A DNA stretch of 64,000 nucleotides from contig CALSML010000001.1 in the NCBI GenBank assembly GCA_943787445.1, forward strand, positions 121,408-185,407, read 5' to 3'. The translations under genes and the position numbers were made by a program. Origin of the DNA: an uncultured Alphaproteobacteria bacterium. Its GTDB lineage: Bacteria; Pseudomonadota; Alphaproteobacteria; UBA6615. Within the stretch, counting starts at the first letter, position 1; every line of letters starts with the position of its first letter. Positions 9,064-18,696 of this stretch are shown piece after piece. Under the pieces are notes generated by a model. That model was not told the DNA's origin, searched no databases, and saw only the letters and a program-made list of their open reading frames with translations.

Positions 9064-10463
9064 TGGGTCACCGAAGATCGCTTCAGGGCGCGGCGTGCCA
9101 GAAGGCCCGCAAGTCCCGCTGCGGTCAGCACCACCAGCACCGGGGTCAGGGGGATCGCGTAGCGCGGGTTTCCGAAGGGGCCGTTGAGTGCGAGGAAATA
9201 GGCGGCAATCCCCAGAAGGAACAGGATATAGGGCCGCGCATCCCGCTGACGTACCCCCCGCCAGGCGCCGCTGATCTGCAAAACCACCCCGGTGACCACA
9301 AACATCTGTGCCACCGCCCAGAGCAACAGGAACCCGTCAGAGGGCAGAGACTTTGCAAAATTCCACAGTCTCTGGGCGTAGGAATCACCGGGGACCGCAG
9401 ACAGGAATTGCGGGTCCAGTCGGAACTGGTGCCCGGTCACATAGACGCCCGATTGAAAGGTGGATCGGATGGAGCCCAGGATCGTTCCCTTGAACAGGGT
9501 GCCGAGTGGAATCTGCTTGAGGTACTCGACGGCAACGCCACGGCGAATCTCGTCGAGGATCGTCGGGTTCTGCTGGTCTTCCCGGCCTTGGGCCTTCAGG
9601 CGGGATTTGACCTCCGCATGCATCTTGGATTCCATGTCTTCGTGCACGCAGCGCTCGCACAGCCGGATGAACTGATCCACCACGTCGAGCGCGTGATTGC
9701 CCGACTGGGTCGTGACCACCAGCGTGCCGTACTGGTTGTAGTTTTCCGCCGCGCGCGGCGCGACAGCAGCAAGCATCATCACGGCCGGCACCAGCGCTAG
9801 CAGGATGGCGCGCCGCCAGCTCTGGCCGCCGCGGGCCCAGAGCAGCACCGTCAGGGCGGGGACCAGAAAATAGGGAAAGAACATCAGGGTCGGTCGTGTC
9901 AGCAAGGCCAGGGCAAAGGCCAGCCCGGCTGCGGCGACCAGCAGCAATTTACGCTCGACTCGGGTGGCCCAGACACAGGCGCACAGGCCCCAGCAGAAGA
10001 AGGCCATGAACACGGTGTCGGCGAGCACGAAGGAGGTCAGGATCACCAGACTGGTCCAGACACAGGCCAGGATCGCTGCGGGCAGTGCCCAGCGGCGGTC
10101 GATCGCTCCGGCCAGCAATCCGATCGCGAAGACCGTCGCCGCGTCGATGAAAGCCTGCACGAAGGCCACGGCCCAGAGGCGCTGCGCCCCGGCAATGTCG
10201 AGAATGGCCGCGGTCAGATAGGGGTAAAGCGGCATCCGCCCGGTGTCACGCCCGAAGACCCCCAGATCCCAGTTCACCAGGGATCCGAACTTGTTGATAT
10301 TGGAGGCAAGCTGCAGGAATTTTCCGGAATCGCTGCCGTTGTTGATGTTCCCGTCCAGCGCCACAACGATTCCGAGATAGGCCAGACGCAGGGCGACGGC
10401 GGCTAGGAACAGGACGATCACCTGATGGCGGGTGAACAGCGGGCTTTGCTGGGTGGAGGTCAT
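9060..10463 (-). CDS. GT-C membrane glycosyltransferase (ArnT/PMT-like, GT39 type)
   Basis: About 467 residues from ATG 10463; a GTG at 10484 would add seven residues but overlaps the preceding gene. There are many hydrophobic segments. The first periplasmic loop after TM1 contains DGNINNGSDSGKFLQLASNI and, further on, GRMPLYPYLTAAIL, matching the acidic loop and the PxYP-like segment of lipid-linked sugar transferases of the ArnT/PMT fold. A soluble C-terminal stretch with two cysteines (RLCERCVHED) lies between membrane segments. It probably uses a polyprenyl-phosphate sugar at the periplasmic face. Confidence 0.75.
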   Translation of the reverse strand: MTSTQQSPLFTRHQVIVLFLAAVALRLAYLGIVVALDGNINNGSDSGKFLQLASNINKFGSLVNWDLGVFGRDTGRMPLYPYLTAAILDIAGAQRLWAVAFVQAFIDAATVFAIGLLAGAIDRRWALPAAILACVWTSLVILTSFVLADTVFMAFFCWGLCACVWATRVERKLLLVAAAGLAFALALLTRPTLMFFPYFLVPALTVLLWARGGQSWRRAILLALVPAVMMLAAVAPRAAENYNQYGTLVVTTQSGNHALDVVDQFIRLCERCVHEDMESKMHAEVKSRLKAQGREDQQNPTILDEIRRGVAVEYLKQIPLGTLFKGTILGSIRSTFQSGVYVTGHQFRLDPQFLSAVPGDSYAQRLWNFAKSLPSDGFLLLWAVAQMFVVTGVVLQISGAWRGVRQRDARPYILFLLGIAAYFLALNGPFGNPRYAIPLTPVLVVLTAAGLAGLLARRALKRSSVTQ

Positions 10464-10471
10464 CTGCGTGG

Positions 10472-11521
10472 TCACGCGGCGCACGCCGCTTCAAGGGCTT
10501 CAAACATGCGTACACAGCCGCGTCCGTCCACGGCCTGTCGCCCGGCTGCGGACATGGCCTGACGACGATCCCGGTCGGGACGTATGCGACGCAGGGCGCT
10601 GGCGAGAATGTCCGGGGTCAGATGCGCGACCTGGCCCAGGTCTTCGCAGCTCCCCAGTTTGCGGAACGACGTGTTCATGGCGTCGAGATCGCTGTCGATG
10701 GAGAACAGCAGCGCAGGCGTTCCCGTGCAGGCCAGTTCGTGTTTCGTGACGCCGCTGGCTGAGAGGGCAAGATCACACCATAGCATTTCCGCCAGCAGGC
10801 CGGAGGGTGCGTCGAGTAATGTGATGTCGTGTCGGCTGTCGGCCGCCAGCGTCTGAATTTCACTGCGCGCGTTCTGGTCAAAGGCCGGACCCACCACAAC
10901 GCGGATGGTGAGGTCGGCATCGGTGATGTTGTGCAGGGCCTTCAGACAGAGCGCTGTGGCCCCGGTGGGGTCGCTGCCGCCGGCTGTGACCAGAATACGA
11001 TCGGCCATGTCGGAGATGTCCCGCCCGGCGGTTGCCGCATCCCTGTAGTCAGTGTCGACAATGGCAAAGGGCAGACCGGCTGCAGTGGCCCGCGGGCCGG
11101 GCTGGACCTGCTGCAATTCACCGTCCAGATAGGGGATCACCAGCAGGTCGACGCCCAGTGGCTGCTTCGCGGCCAGACACATGGCCAGCGGCGCATCGAT
11201 CAGCACAACGCGGCATCCTTCGTCCTGCAGGTCCGAGACATAGCCCGGCAGGCTTTCCACGCTTTCGACAGCTGCCGGGTGGCTCATGTCGCAAATCACC
11301 AGAGAGGCCGCGGGCAGGCTTGCCGCATCGAATAGCGTGGCGTCATTGAGTTCGACACACGTCCATCCCGCCGCTTTGACGGCCGCCCGCGCGCTGTCAT
11401 CATATATGCCGAGCGCGAAGACAGGTGTGCCACCGGACCGGGCGACGAAGTCGGCGATGGCAAGACAGCGCCGCAGATGCCCGAAACCGATCGCGTTGGA
11501 GGCATCAGTGCGCAACACCAT
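10472..11521 (-). CDS. pseG: PseG-like UDP-sugar hydrolase
   Basis: 349 residues from ATG 11521 (MVLRTDASNAIGFGHLRRCL); the RxDAS-x2-IGxGHxxRC pattern is the PseG N-terminal signature with its catalytic His. An upstream TTG at 11569 is also possible, though it would overlap the ligase gene by 22 nt. PseG removes UDP from UDP-2,4-diacetamido-2,4,6-trideoxy-L-altrose to release the free sugar for PseI. The C-terminal half carries VTAGGSDPTGA and LALSASGVTKHELACTGTPAL, the usual GT-B-like UDP pocket. It lies next to the acyl-AMP ligase and PseC, which supports a pseudaminic-type route. Confidence 0.85.
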   Translation of the reverse strand: MVLRTDASNAIGFGHLRRCLAIADFVARSGGTPVFALGIYDDSARAAVKAAGWTCVELNDATLFDAASLPAASLVICDMSHPAAVESVESLPGYVSDLQDEGCRVVLIDAPLAMCLAAKQPLGVDLLVIPYLDGELQQVQPGPRATAAGLPFAIVDTDYRDAATAGRDISDMADRILVTAGGSDPTGATALCLKALHNITDADLTIRVVVGPAFDQNARSEIQTLAADSRHDITLLDAPSGLLAEMLWCDLALSASGVTKHELACTGTPALLFSIDSDLDAMNTSFRKLGSCEDLGQVAHLTPDILASALRRIRPDRDRRQAMSAAGRQAVDGRGCVRMFEALEAACAA

Positions 11522-11547
11522 AGGCGCGCCGGATGGCAAAGGGTGGT

Positions 11548-12993
11548 TCAAGAATCCATGTCCAGACAATAGGCGGCCACATTGTCGCGATTGACCTTGC
11601 CCCGGTCGGTCTTGGGGATTTCATCCACCACGAACCAGCGGGACGGTATTTTTTCGCGCGCCAGTCGTTCGCCGCACCAGCGGCGCAGGGCGCGGGCGTC
11701 GAGTTCGGAGCCGTCACCGGAGGTCACGGCCACGGCAACGATTTCGCCTTCGATCTCGTCGGGCAGAGCAAACGCACAGGCTTCGCCGACGGCGGTGTGG
11801 CGCTCGAGTAGCAGATCAATATCTTCCGGGTGCACCTTGATGCCGCCCCGATTGATTTCATATTTCTGGCGGCCGGTCAGGCGGATCGTGCCCGAGGCAT
11901 CGATATGCCCAATATCGCCGGTGTGGAACCAGCCATTGCGCAACACCGCGTTGGTCTGTTCGGGCAGCTGAAAATAGCCCCGCATCAGACTGGGCGACTG
12001 AACGAGAAGTTCCCCCTCGCCCTGCGCGTGAATTTCGCCAGCCCCATCCAGAACCGCGGCGGTACCACCCCACATGTCGCCCACCAGACCATCGGCGGCT
12101 TCATGATCGGCCAGCGAGGCGCCGGCAATCCAATTGGCGGTTTCGGTGATGCCGTACATGTTGACCACATCCCTTGTGCCGGCCCATTCGGCGATGCCGT
12201 TCCACAATTCGGCAGAGAGTGGGGCGGACCCGACATGCACCCGGGTCAGCCTGCCGTTTTCGGGTGGTGGCACCGTTCCCAGAACGCGCTTCCACAATGT
12301 GGGGACCGAACTCATGAATGTGATGTCGTGTTCGTCGATGATGGCGCCGAGATGTCCGGAGACATCCAGATTGGTCGCCGGGGCCAGTAGCAGTGGCTGA
12401 CGGTCCAGCAGCACGGTCAGGCAATTGCCGATCAGGCCATGGCCGAAATGGGTCGGTAGCACGGACAGGGTGCGCGCCCGTGCGGCTCTGGGAATATGGA
12501 ACTGGTTCAGCGAGATCCGCGCGAGCAGGGATCGGAAGCTGTGCAGCACGCCCTTGGGGGTGCCGGTGGTGCCGGACGTGAACAGGATCAGCGCGTCGTC
12601 ATCCAGTTGGGATTCGCCCACAACATCATCACTGGCACCGGTAAAGGCCCCGCTGCTGAGAATGGGGGCAGAGAGGAGCGTGTCGAGGCGCGCGATGCCA
12701 TCATCGAGCACAGCGGCGGCGTTGACGAAATCGACGATCCGTCCGACCTCTTCCTCGGTGGTGGATGGGTTGAGGCACACCGCACAGGCGCCGATTTTCC
12801 AGACCCCCATCAGGTCTCCGAAGAATCGCCCGCTGCCACCATGCCAGATGACAATGCGGTCGCCCCGACCGGCCCCGATCTCGATCAGCTGTCGCGCAGT
12901 CCGGTTCGTCTGGGCAGCCAGATCGGCAGCGCTCCAGGTGATGCCGTCACGCCAGTCGGTGACGGTTCCGAGGCTCTCTATGGGAATTCGCAT
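11548..12993 (-). CDS. acyl-AMP ligase (AMP-binding / acyl-CoA synthetase superfamily)
   Basis: 481 residues from ATG 12993 (MRIPIESLGTV); codons upstream are not family-like. Core motifs are present in order: ALILFTSGTTGTPKGV (A3 loop), NMYGITETANW (A5), GWFHTGDIGHID (A7/A8), and PKTDRGKVNRD with the catalytic C-terminal lysine. The enzyme adenylates a carboxylic acid and then loads a thiol. It is rather short at the N-terminus. An acyl carrier protein is encoded in the same operon at 23222-23482. I infer that it charges that ACP with an unusual acyl group for transfer to an amino sugar; loading CoA is the alternative. Confidence 0.85.
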   Translation of the reverse strand: MRIPIESLGTVTDWRDGITWSAADLAAQTNRTARQLIEIGAGRGDRIVIWHGGSGRFFGDLMGVWKIGACAVCLNPSTTEEEVGRIVDFVNAAAVLDDGIARLDTLLSAPILSSGAFTGASDDVVGESQLDDDALILFTSGTTGTPKGVLHSFRSLLARISLNQFHIPRAARARTLSVLPTHFGHGLIGNCLTVLLDRQPLLLAPATNLDVSGHLGAIIDEHDITFMSSVPTLWKRVLGTVPPPENGRLTRVHVGSAPLSAELWNGIAEWAGTRDVVNMYGITETANWIAGASLADHEAADGLVGDMWGGTAAVLDGAGEIHAQGEGELLVQSPSLMRGYFQLPEQTNAVLRNGWFHTGDIGHIDASGTIRLTGRQKYEINRGGIKVHPEDIDLLLERHTAVGEACAFALPDEIEGEIVAVAVTSGDGSELDARALRRWCGERLAREKIPSRWFVVDEIPKTDRGKVNRDNVAAYCLDMDS

Positions 12994-13016
12994 GACGGTT
13001 CGTTCGGTCTCTGGGT

Positions 13017-14252
13017 TTAGTGCCGGTGGCCGGAAAGAACCGCTTCGAGGGTGTCCACAACCCGGTCGACCTCGGCCAGGGTGAGTGATTCGAACAGGGG
13101 CAGGCTGAGGCAGGTGTCGTAATAGGCGCTGGCGCCCGGGAATTCGGTATCGCCATAGCGGTGCCGATAATAGGGCTGCCACGGCACCGGTATGTAGTGC
13201 ACCTGACTCCCGACTCCCTGTTCACGCAGGGCGGTCATAACCTCGGCCCGGCTTGTGCCTGCTGCTGCGAAATCGATCCGGACGACCTGCAGATGCCAGG
13301 AAGGGCTGCATCCCTTCACCATATCCAGGGACTGAACCAGCGGTGCGAGGGGTGCTATTTTTTCGGCATAGCGCGCCACAAGCGCGCGCCGCTGCGCGAC
13401 AATATCGGGCAGGCGTTTCAGCTGACTGGTGCCCAGAGCGCATTGCAGATCACTGACCCGGTAATTGAGGCCGGGTTCGGCCATCTCGTAATACCAGGGG
13501 TTCACCGCGCCATCGGCCGCGTGGGCAAGGGCTTCATTTGTGAGCTGCGCCGGGTCGCGGGTCATGCCGTGATTGCGATAGCGGCGCAGCTTCTCGGCCA
13601 GATCGGCGTCACGGGTGGTGATGGCGCCGCCTTCTGCGGTGGTGATGGTTTTGACCGGGTGGAAGGAGAAGGTGGTCATGTCCGCATGGTCATTGCCGCC
13701 CACGTGGTGGTGACCCGCCGCGGAGTCGTAGGTGGTGCCGAGCGCGTGGCAGCCATCTTCGATCACACGAAGGTCATGGGTGCAGGCGAAGTCTGCGAGA
13801 TCGGCCGGGGCGGCACACTGGCCGGCGAAATAGACCGGCATCACCCCTGCGACGCGGTTGTCGTCCGCCCGCGCATGGGCGGCTTCGGCATGTTCGGCCA
13901 GCATCTGGCCGCTCTTGGGGTCGATATCCGCAAATACCACTTCGGCGCCCACCAGCCGGGCGGCATTGGCCGCGGCGAGGAAGGTGTTGGCGGGAACGAT
14001 CACCCTATCCCTCGGCCCAATACCTGCGGCCAGCAATGCTAGATGAAGGGCTGCCGTGCCGTTGCTGCAGGCAATGGCATGTTCGGCCCCTGTGACGTCG
14101 CGTAGCGCGGCTTCAAAGGCATCAACAGCGGGACCCGTGGTCAGCCAGTCGCCGCGCAGCACGGCAACCACGGCATCGATATCCGCCTGATCGACGGACT
14201 GCCGTCCATAGGGCAGGAAGCGCCGGTCTGATTGCGGGTCGGGTGTTGTCAT
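13017..14252 (-). CDS. pseC: PseC-like PLP-dependent sugar 4-aminotransferase
   Basis: 411 residues, DegT/DnrJ/EryC1/StrS family. The opening LPYGRQSVDQADIDAVVAVL with DWLTTGP closely follows PseC. The PLP lysine lies in TFSFHPVKTITTAEGG near residue 190, and the C-terminus has VHYIPVPWQPYYR and the LSLPLF segment of PseC. It would aminate C4 of the UDP-4-keto-6-deoxy-L-altrosamine made by PseB, using glutamate. PseB is encoded about 26 kb away (40213-41226) rather than adjacent. A 33 nt gap separates it from the preceding dehydrogenase gene. Confidence 0.85.
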   Translation of the reverse strand: MTTPDPQSDRRFLPYGRQSVDQADIDAVVAVLRGDWLTTGPAVDAFEAALRDVTGAEHAIACSNGTAALHLALLAAGIGPRDRVIVPANTFLAAANAARLVGAEVVFADIDPKSGQMLAEHAEAAHARADDNRVAGVMPVYFAGQCAAPADLADFACTHDLRVIEDGCHALGTTYDSAAGHHHVGGNDHADMTTFSFHPVKTITTAEGGAITTRDADLAEKLRRYRNHGMTRDPAQLTNEALAHAADGAVNPWYYEMAEPGLNYRVSDLQCALGTSQLKRLPDIVAQRRALVARYAEKIAPLAPLVQSLDMVKGCSPSWHLQVVRIDFAAAGTSRAEVMTALREQGVGSQVHYIPVPWQPYYRHRYGDTEFPGASAYYDTCLSLPLFESLTLAEVDRVVDTLEAVLSGHRH

Positions 14253-14285
14253 CTTGTTGTCTTCGGGTCCGACGTCGGTTCTCTG

Positions 14286-16079
14286 TTACCCGGCGCGCCG
14301 ACGCCGGAACAGGCCCAGAAGGACCAGCAGGACGGCACCTCCCAGCAAGCCGCCAATCCCGAAGGACAGGATCATGTGGCGGTAGCGCAGTTCAGGAATT
14401 TGCGCCGCCATGAAGAAGCGGATCTTGTCCAGCGTGCCGAATTCCGGTTCCTGGGTCACAGCGGCACGTCCCATCAGATGCTCACCGATGATCGCGGCAT
14501 GGGCGGCGGTCACGTCCAGGCGCGGCATCTTGTTCTTGGGGTTGTCGAAGGTCGGTTCCTGCAAATAGGTCGTGAGCCAGCGCCGTGCGCGTTCATCGCC
14601 GTTGGCCGCAAGGATGTCCTGGCGGGCCTCGCGGTAATTTACATAGGGATCGGCAGTGAGCTTGTCGGCTTTGGCGACCCGGGCGGCATAAGCCGGTTCG
14701 TTGAGGGCCGCGATTAGCCGGTCCCGCAAACCATCATCGAGGGCCGGTCCGAAACTGCCCCCGGCACCGGCTATCTTGTGACACTGGCGGCAGCCATAGC
14801 GGTTGATCAGGGCCAGCGGGGTTTCATCCGATCCGACCCGGTGGGGATAGTCGGCATTGGCGTCCACACTCACCTTGAAGACCGCGACGGTGCCCTGCGC
14901 GTTGGGCAGAATCGGCAGGAAGTAGAGACCATCCGGCCCCACGCCCACCGAGACCGGGATCTGCATGCTGCTGCCACGATAGTTGAGGATCGAGCGGGGA
15001 ACGCTCGCCATCTGCTTGGTCTCGAAATCGTAGTTGAGCAAGAGCAGGCTGCGCTTGCCGTCGACACTGCGGCCGACCTCCCCGGGGGTGCCGGAGGAGA
15101 CGGTCACGAAATTGCCGCGGAAGTCCTCCGGGAAGACCTCGTTGTCGTCGTCGATATAGTCGAGATGGACCAGTCCCACGGCCGGGGCGAAGATCTGGTT
15201 GGCCCGTGCGCCGATGCCCCAGTCGGTGCCGTTCCAGAGATAGTTCTCGCCTTCCTCGATTTCGTTGAACCGGTCCACATCGCCGCCATTCTCGGTGGCG
15301 AAGAGGCGGTCACCGACCATCTTCAGGCCGAAGGGATTTCGGAAGCCATAGGCCCAGATGTAGTCGATCGCGGTGGCCTTGCCGTCATCCTCGAAGAAGG
15401 GATTGTCGTCGGGTGCCTTGAAATCGAGATCGGTGCGGATGATCGAGCCCAGGGTGGTGTGTAGGTTCTGGGCCTGGGCCTTTTCATCGCCATATCCCAC
15501 GGCGGTGTAGACGAATCCGTCGCGGACCTGACACGGGCCGATCTGATGCGCCGTGGCGGAACGTTCAGTGCGGAAGACATCGAGGAATTCTAGCCGGTCG
15601 GTGCCTGCCAGCCCGAAGGTGCCCGGCGTGGTCGAATAGCGGGCCATGCCGTTGCGGTAGATCTGGGTTTCGTCGAGATAGGCAAAGCTGACGAAGACAT
15701 AGCCCTTCTCGGGTTCCAGGCAGATGCCGGTCAGCCCGACCTGATCGAAGGAGTTCGGCCCCTGGGGGATCGGCAGCACATCGCTGGCGAAGGTGTGCAC
15801 CGAGCGGTCATTGGTCACGACCTTGATCTTGCCCTTGAGCTCCAGCACGAAATAGAGCGGGTCCTTGGGGCCGGGGCCGGGCGTATCGACGAAGAGCATA
15901 TGGGAGGGGAAATTGAACCCCTGGCTGTCGATCTCCATGTTCAGTCCATCGGCCAGCTCCCAGTCGTCGCGCCAGTCGAAGGGTTCGGCGGGCGGGGTCT
16001 GGGCGCTCGCAGGGCTCGTCGTGAGCAGCGCGGCGATGGTGGTGGCGCCAATGGAAAATGCGAGATGTGAAAGTTTCAT
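14286..16079 (-). CDS. exported quinoprotein-like sugar dehydrogenase fused to cytochrome c
   Basis: 597 residues from ATG 16079. A signal peptide MKLSHLAFSIGATTIAALL ends at ASA-QT, placing the protein in the periplasm. A six-bladed GSDH/sorbosone-dehydrogenase-like beta propeller follows (QVGLTGICLEP, WAYGFRNPFGLK, ATENGGDVDRFNEI). A class I cytochrome domain has the haem motif CRQCH near residue 420, with a distal Met candidate in KNKMPRLD. The protein ends in a membrane anchor (FGIGGLLGGAVLLVLLGLF) and an RRRR stop-transfer. It would oxidise a sugar or alcohol and pass electrons to the respiratory chain. It is embedded between the ABC exporter and pseC, an unusual position for a redox enzyme. 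Confidence 0.8.
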   Translation of the reverse strand: MKLSHLAFSIGATTIAALLTTSPASAQTPPAEPFDWRDDWELADGLNMEIDSQGFNFPSHMLFVDTPGPGPKDPLYFVLELKGKIKVVTNDRSVHTFASDVLPIPQGPNSFDQVGLTGICLEPEKGYVFVSFAYLDETQIYRNGMARYSTTPGTFGLAGTDRLEFLDVFRTERSATAHQIGPCQVRDGFVYTAVGYGDEKAQAQNLHTTLGSIIRTDLDFKAPDDNPFFEDDGKATAIDYIWAYGFRNPFGLKMVGDRLFATENGGDVDRFNEIEEGENYLWNGTDWGIGARANQIFAPAVGLVHLDYIDDDNEVFPEDFRGNFVTVSSGTPGEVGRSVDGKRSLLLLNYDFETKQMASVPRSILNYRGSSMQIPVSVGVGPDGLYFLPILPNAQGTVAVFKVSVDANADYPHRVGSDETPLALINRYGCRQCHKIAGAGGSFGPALDDGLRDRLIAALNEPAYAARVAKADKLTADPYVNYREARQDILAANGDERARRWLTTYLQEPTFDNPKNKMPRLDVTAAHAAIIGEHLMGRAAVTQEPEFGTLDKIRFFMAAQIPELRYRHMILSFGIGGLLGGAVLLVLLGLFRRRRAG

Positions 16080-16143
16080 CGCGATCAGGTCCTTGCGGGG
16101 GTCGGGCTGGGGTCGGAACAATACCGGCAGGTGTCTATACAGG

Positions 16144-17896
16144 TCACGCCGTGATTCCCTGTTCGGTGCACATGCTGCGGAAGCGGGATCCCGGAGTGTG
16201 GAACAGGGTCTCGAAGGACCCTTCCTCGACGATCCGGCCATCGGAAAAGACATAGATGCGATCGCAGTCGCGCACGCTGGCAAGCCGGTGGGTGATGATC
16301 AGCACGGTCCGCTCGCCATGCATGCTTTCGATGCTGTCCTGGAGATACTGCTCGGAATGGGCATCGAGCGCGCTGGAGGCCTCATCGAAGATCAGCAGAC
16401 GCGGGTTCTTGTAGAGCTCACGGGCGATGGCGATGCGCTGACGCTCGCCCCCCGACAGACGCACCCCGCGATCCCCGACCTCCGTGGCATAGCCGTTCCC
16501 GAGCTCCGAGATGAACCCGTCGCAGCGAGCCAGCCGGGCGGCTGCGCGGACCTGTTCCATGCCGGCCTCATCATCGGGCGTGCATTGCCACAGCGAGATA
16601 TTGTCCGCCGCAGTCCCGTCGAAGATCACCGGGTCCTGGGTGACATAACCGATCTGGTTGCGCAGTTCGGCCATGTCGAGATCGCGATAGGGCGTGTCGC
16701 CGATCCGGATCTCGCCGTCATTGGGCCGCAGCATCCCGGTCAGCAAATGGAAGAAGGTGGTTTTCCCCGATCCCGATTCCCCCACCACGCCGACGGTTTC
16801 GTTGGGGCGGATGACGGCGTCGAGATGGTGCAGGATCGCGGTCTCCCCATGGCTGAAGGACACGTTCTCCGCGCTCAGTGGCTGGTCGAGATCGGCCCGC
16901 GCGCCATGGGTGCCCGGCTCGAGATGGGGCTCGATATCCGCGATCACCTCGCGCACCGCGAAGACGCCGCCGATGGTCTGGTTGAAGACCTGCAGCTGCG
17001 GTCCCAGCGAAACCAGCTGGGTGAGCATCCGGTAGAGCACCAGCGCGACCACGATCACCTCGGCGAGCGAGCCTCCGAGAATCTCCACCTCGTAATAGAT
17101 GAAGCCCGCCAGCACGATCACCGCAATCGGGTCCTTCACCGAAACGATGATCGCCGCCAGCTTGCGGATCCGCAATTCGGTGCGTGACAGGCTCTGGATC
17201 GAATTGATCACATGCTGGTTGGCCGAACGCGTCGAGCCGGTGGCCTTGAGGTAGATGAAGGACTGGATCAGCTGAATGAAGGTCGAGTTGAGCCGCCCCT
17301 GCAAGCGGGTCTGTTCGCGCGAATAGACCGCTGTTCGCCCGATGATTCCGCGCATGGAGATCAGCGTCAGCCCGCCGACCACGAAGATCGTCAGGGTGAC
17401 TTCCGGCTTCATGGACAGCGCGATGGGCAGCAGCACCAGCGCGTTGATCACGCTCACCGAGAGCAGGCTGAAGCTGCGCATGGAGGCGACGAAGCGGGCG
17501 ACCTCGGCGATCAGGATGTTGTTGAACCAGCCCGCGGTCTGATTGACGTAGTAGGAGAGTTCCATCTCGCCGAAGCGCCGTGTCAGGTCCGACTGCACCC
17601 GGCGGCGGATATCGACCACGATGATCGACATGAAATAGGTCGAGATGAAGACCAGAAACCCGCGCAGGGCGAAGGCGACCACGATCACCAGCAGCAGGTT
17701 GAGGATCGTCGGCGCCACCCCTGCACTCTGCAGGACCGTGACCACGCTGGCGGCAAACGGATTGTCGGCAGTGTCCCCCACCGCTGCGCTGAGCAGTGGC
17801 AGCAGGGGTCAGGATCCCCACTGCCTCCACCAGACCGCCAATCAAGATCAGGGCAAACAGCGCCGGCAGCCGCCATCCTGCATGTTCGCGGAACAT
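16144..17896 (-). pseudogene. ABC exporter (fused TM domain and ATPase), one frameshift near the N-terminus
   Basis: The reading frame from 17781 gives 545 residues of an MsbA-like half transporter: TM segments, then Walker A VVGESGSGKTTFF, signature RLSGGERQRIAIARE, and Walker B LLIFDEASSALD. The missing first TM helix is in another frame starting at ATG 17896 (MFREHAGWRLPALFALILIGGLVEAVGIL). Dropping one C from the four-C run near 17808 joins the frames into the family's GLVEAVGILTLLPLLSAAVG. So the gene is either intact with a sequencing error or has a one-base insertion. It probably exports a lipid-linked glycan or a precursor. Confidence 0.85.
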
Positions 17897-17931
17897 GCCG
17901 ATGAAGGTGCCAAATTGTCGGAGGGAGCCGA

Positions 17932-18696
17932 TCAGTCTGCTCGGGCCTGGGTTTTGGTCACGCGGAAGATCACCAGAATCGGGCCGCGCTGCTTGCCGGT
18001 TTCCACTGAGGGGTCGTTGCTGAAATGCACATAGCCCACATGGTCCCCGAACAGATCGAGGATATCGGCCAGGCTCGAATAGACCTGGTTGCTGCCCGGC
18101 TTGTAATCGAGATCCTGGTTGGTGGCACTGTCGGGCTGCAAATCCCCGGTGTTGATCGCGATATAGCCGTCATGCCGGGTCACCCGCAGCATTTCGGCAC
18201 AGGCGATCTCGGGCGCATCGCTGTAGCCCAGCACCCGGCTGGCGATCACCACATCGAAACTGTCATCGGCATATTGCAGCGCGTGCATGTCGCCGATATC
18301 GATCCGCGGGGAATAGCTCAGCAGGTCCACGCCGGTGACATTGCGCAGCCGGAACCCGTGGGAAGCCAGACACAGAAGCTCGGCTTCCGAACGCGGGCCG
18401 ATGGACAGCACCTTGGCGTCGGGCACCCGCCGCTGCAGGCGCGGAATGACCGACAGTGGCCGGATGAGCACGGCGGATCGTCCGACCCGGCGGATGCTAC
18501 GGCGCACCCCCTTCATGTTGTGCATCACCGTATTGGCGGCAACCGAGTCATGGCTCTGTTCGGCAATTCGGGTGCCGCGGCGCAGCACATGGAAATACAG
18601 ATACCGCGCGACAGCCACGGCGTGGAGAATCTCCACGATCAGCATCAGGCGCGAGAGGCGCGGGAAGATCGAACGGCGTTGTGGTGTGTCGGTCAT
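17932..18696 (-). CDS. class I SAM-dependent methyltransferase
   Basis: 254 residues. The central VLSIGPRSEAELLCLAS segment near residue 95 replaces the usual glycine-rich motif I, and the core continues with GVDLLSYSPRIDIGDMHAL and DSFDVVIASRVLGYSDAPE, the pattern of Methyltransf_11-like enzymes. The N-terminus contains a hydrophobic or amphipathic helix (LSRLMLIVEILHAVAVARYLYFHVL) that may bind the membrane. It overlaps the preceding gene by ATGA. Probably acts on a glycan or a lipid-linked intermediate. Confidence 0.7.
   Translation of the reverse strand: MTDTPQRRSIFPRLSRLMLIVEILHAVAVARYLYFHVLRRGTRIAEQSHDSVAANTVMHNMKGVRRSIRRVGRSAVLIRPLSVIPRLQRRVPDAKVLSIGPRSEAELLCLASHGFRLRNVTGVDLLSYSPRIDIGDMHALQYADDSFDVVIASRVLGYSDAPEIACAEMLRVTRHDGYIAINTGDLQPDSATNQDLDYKPGSNQVYSSLADILDLFGDHVGYVHFSNDPSVETGKQRGPILVIFRVTKTQARAD

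Noticed and set aside
14375-14390. GGCGGTAGCGC as another ops element on the plus strand
   Set aside because: It lies inside and antisense to the dehydrogenase gene, lacks the final GTG and has no leader context. GGCGGTAG also recurs in other coding regions as codon use.
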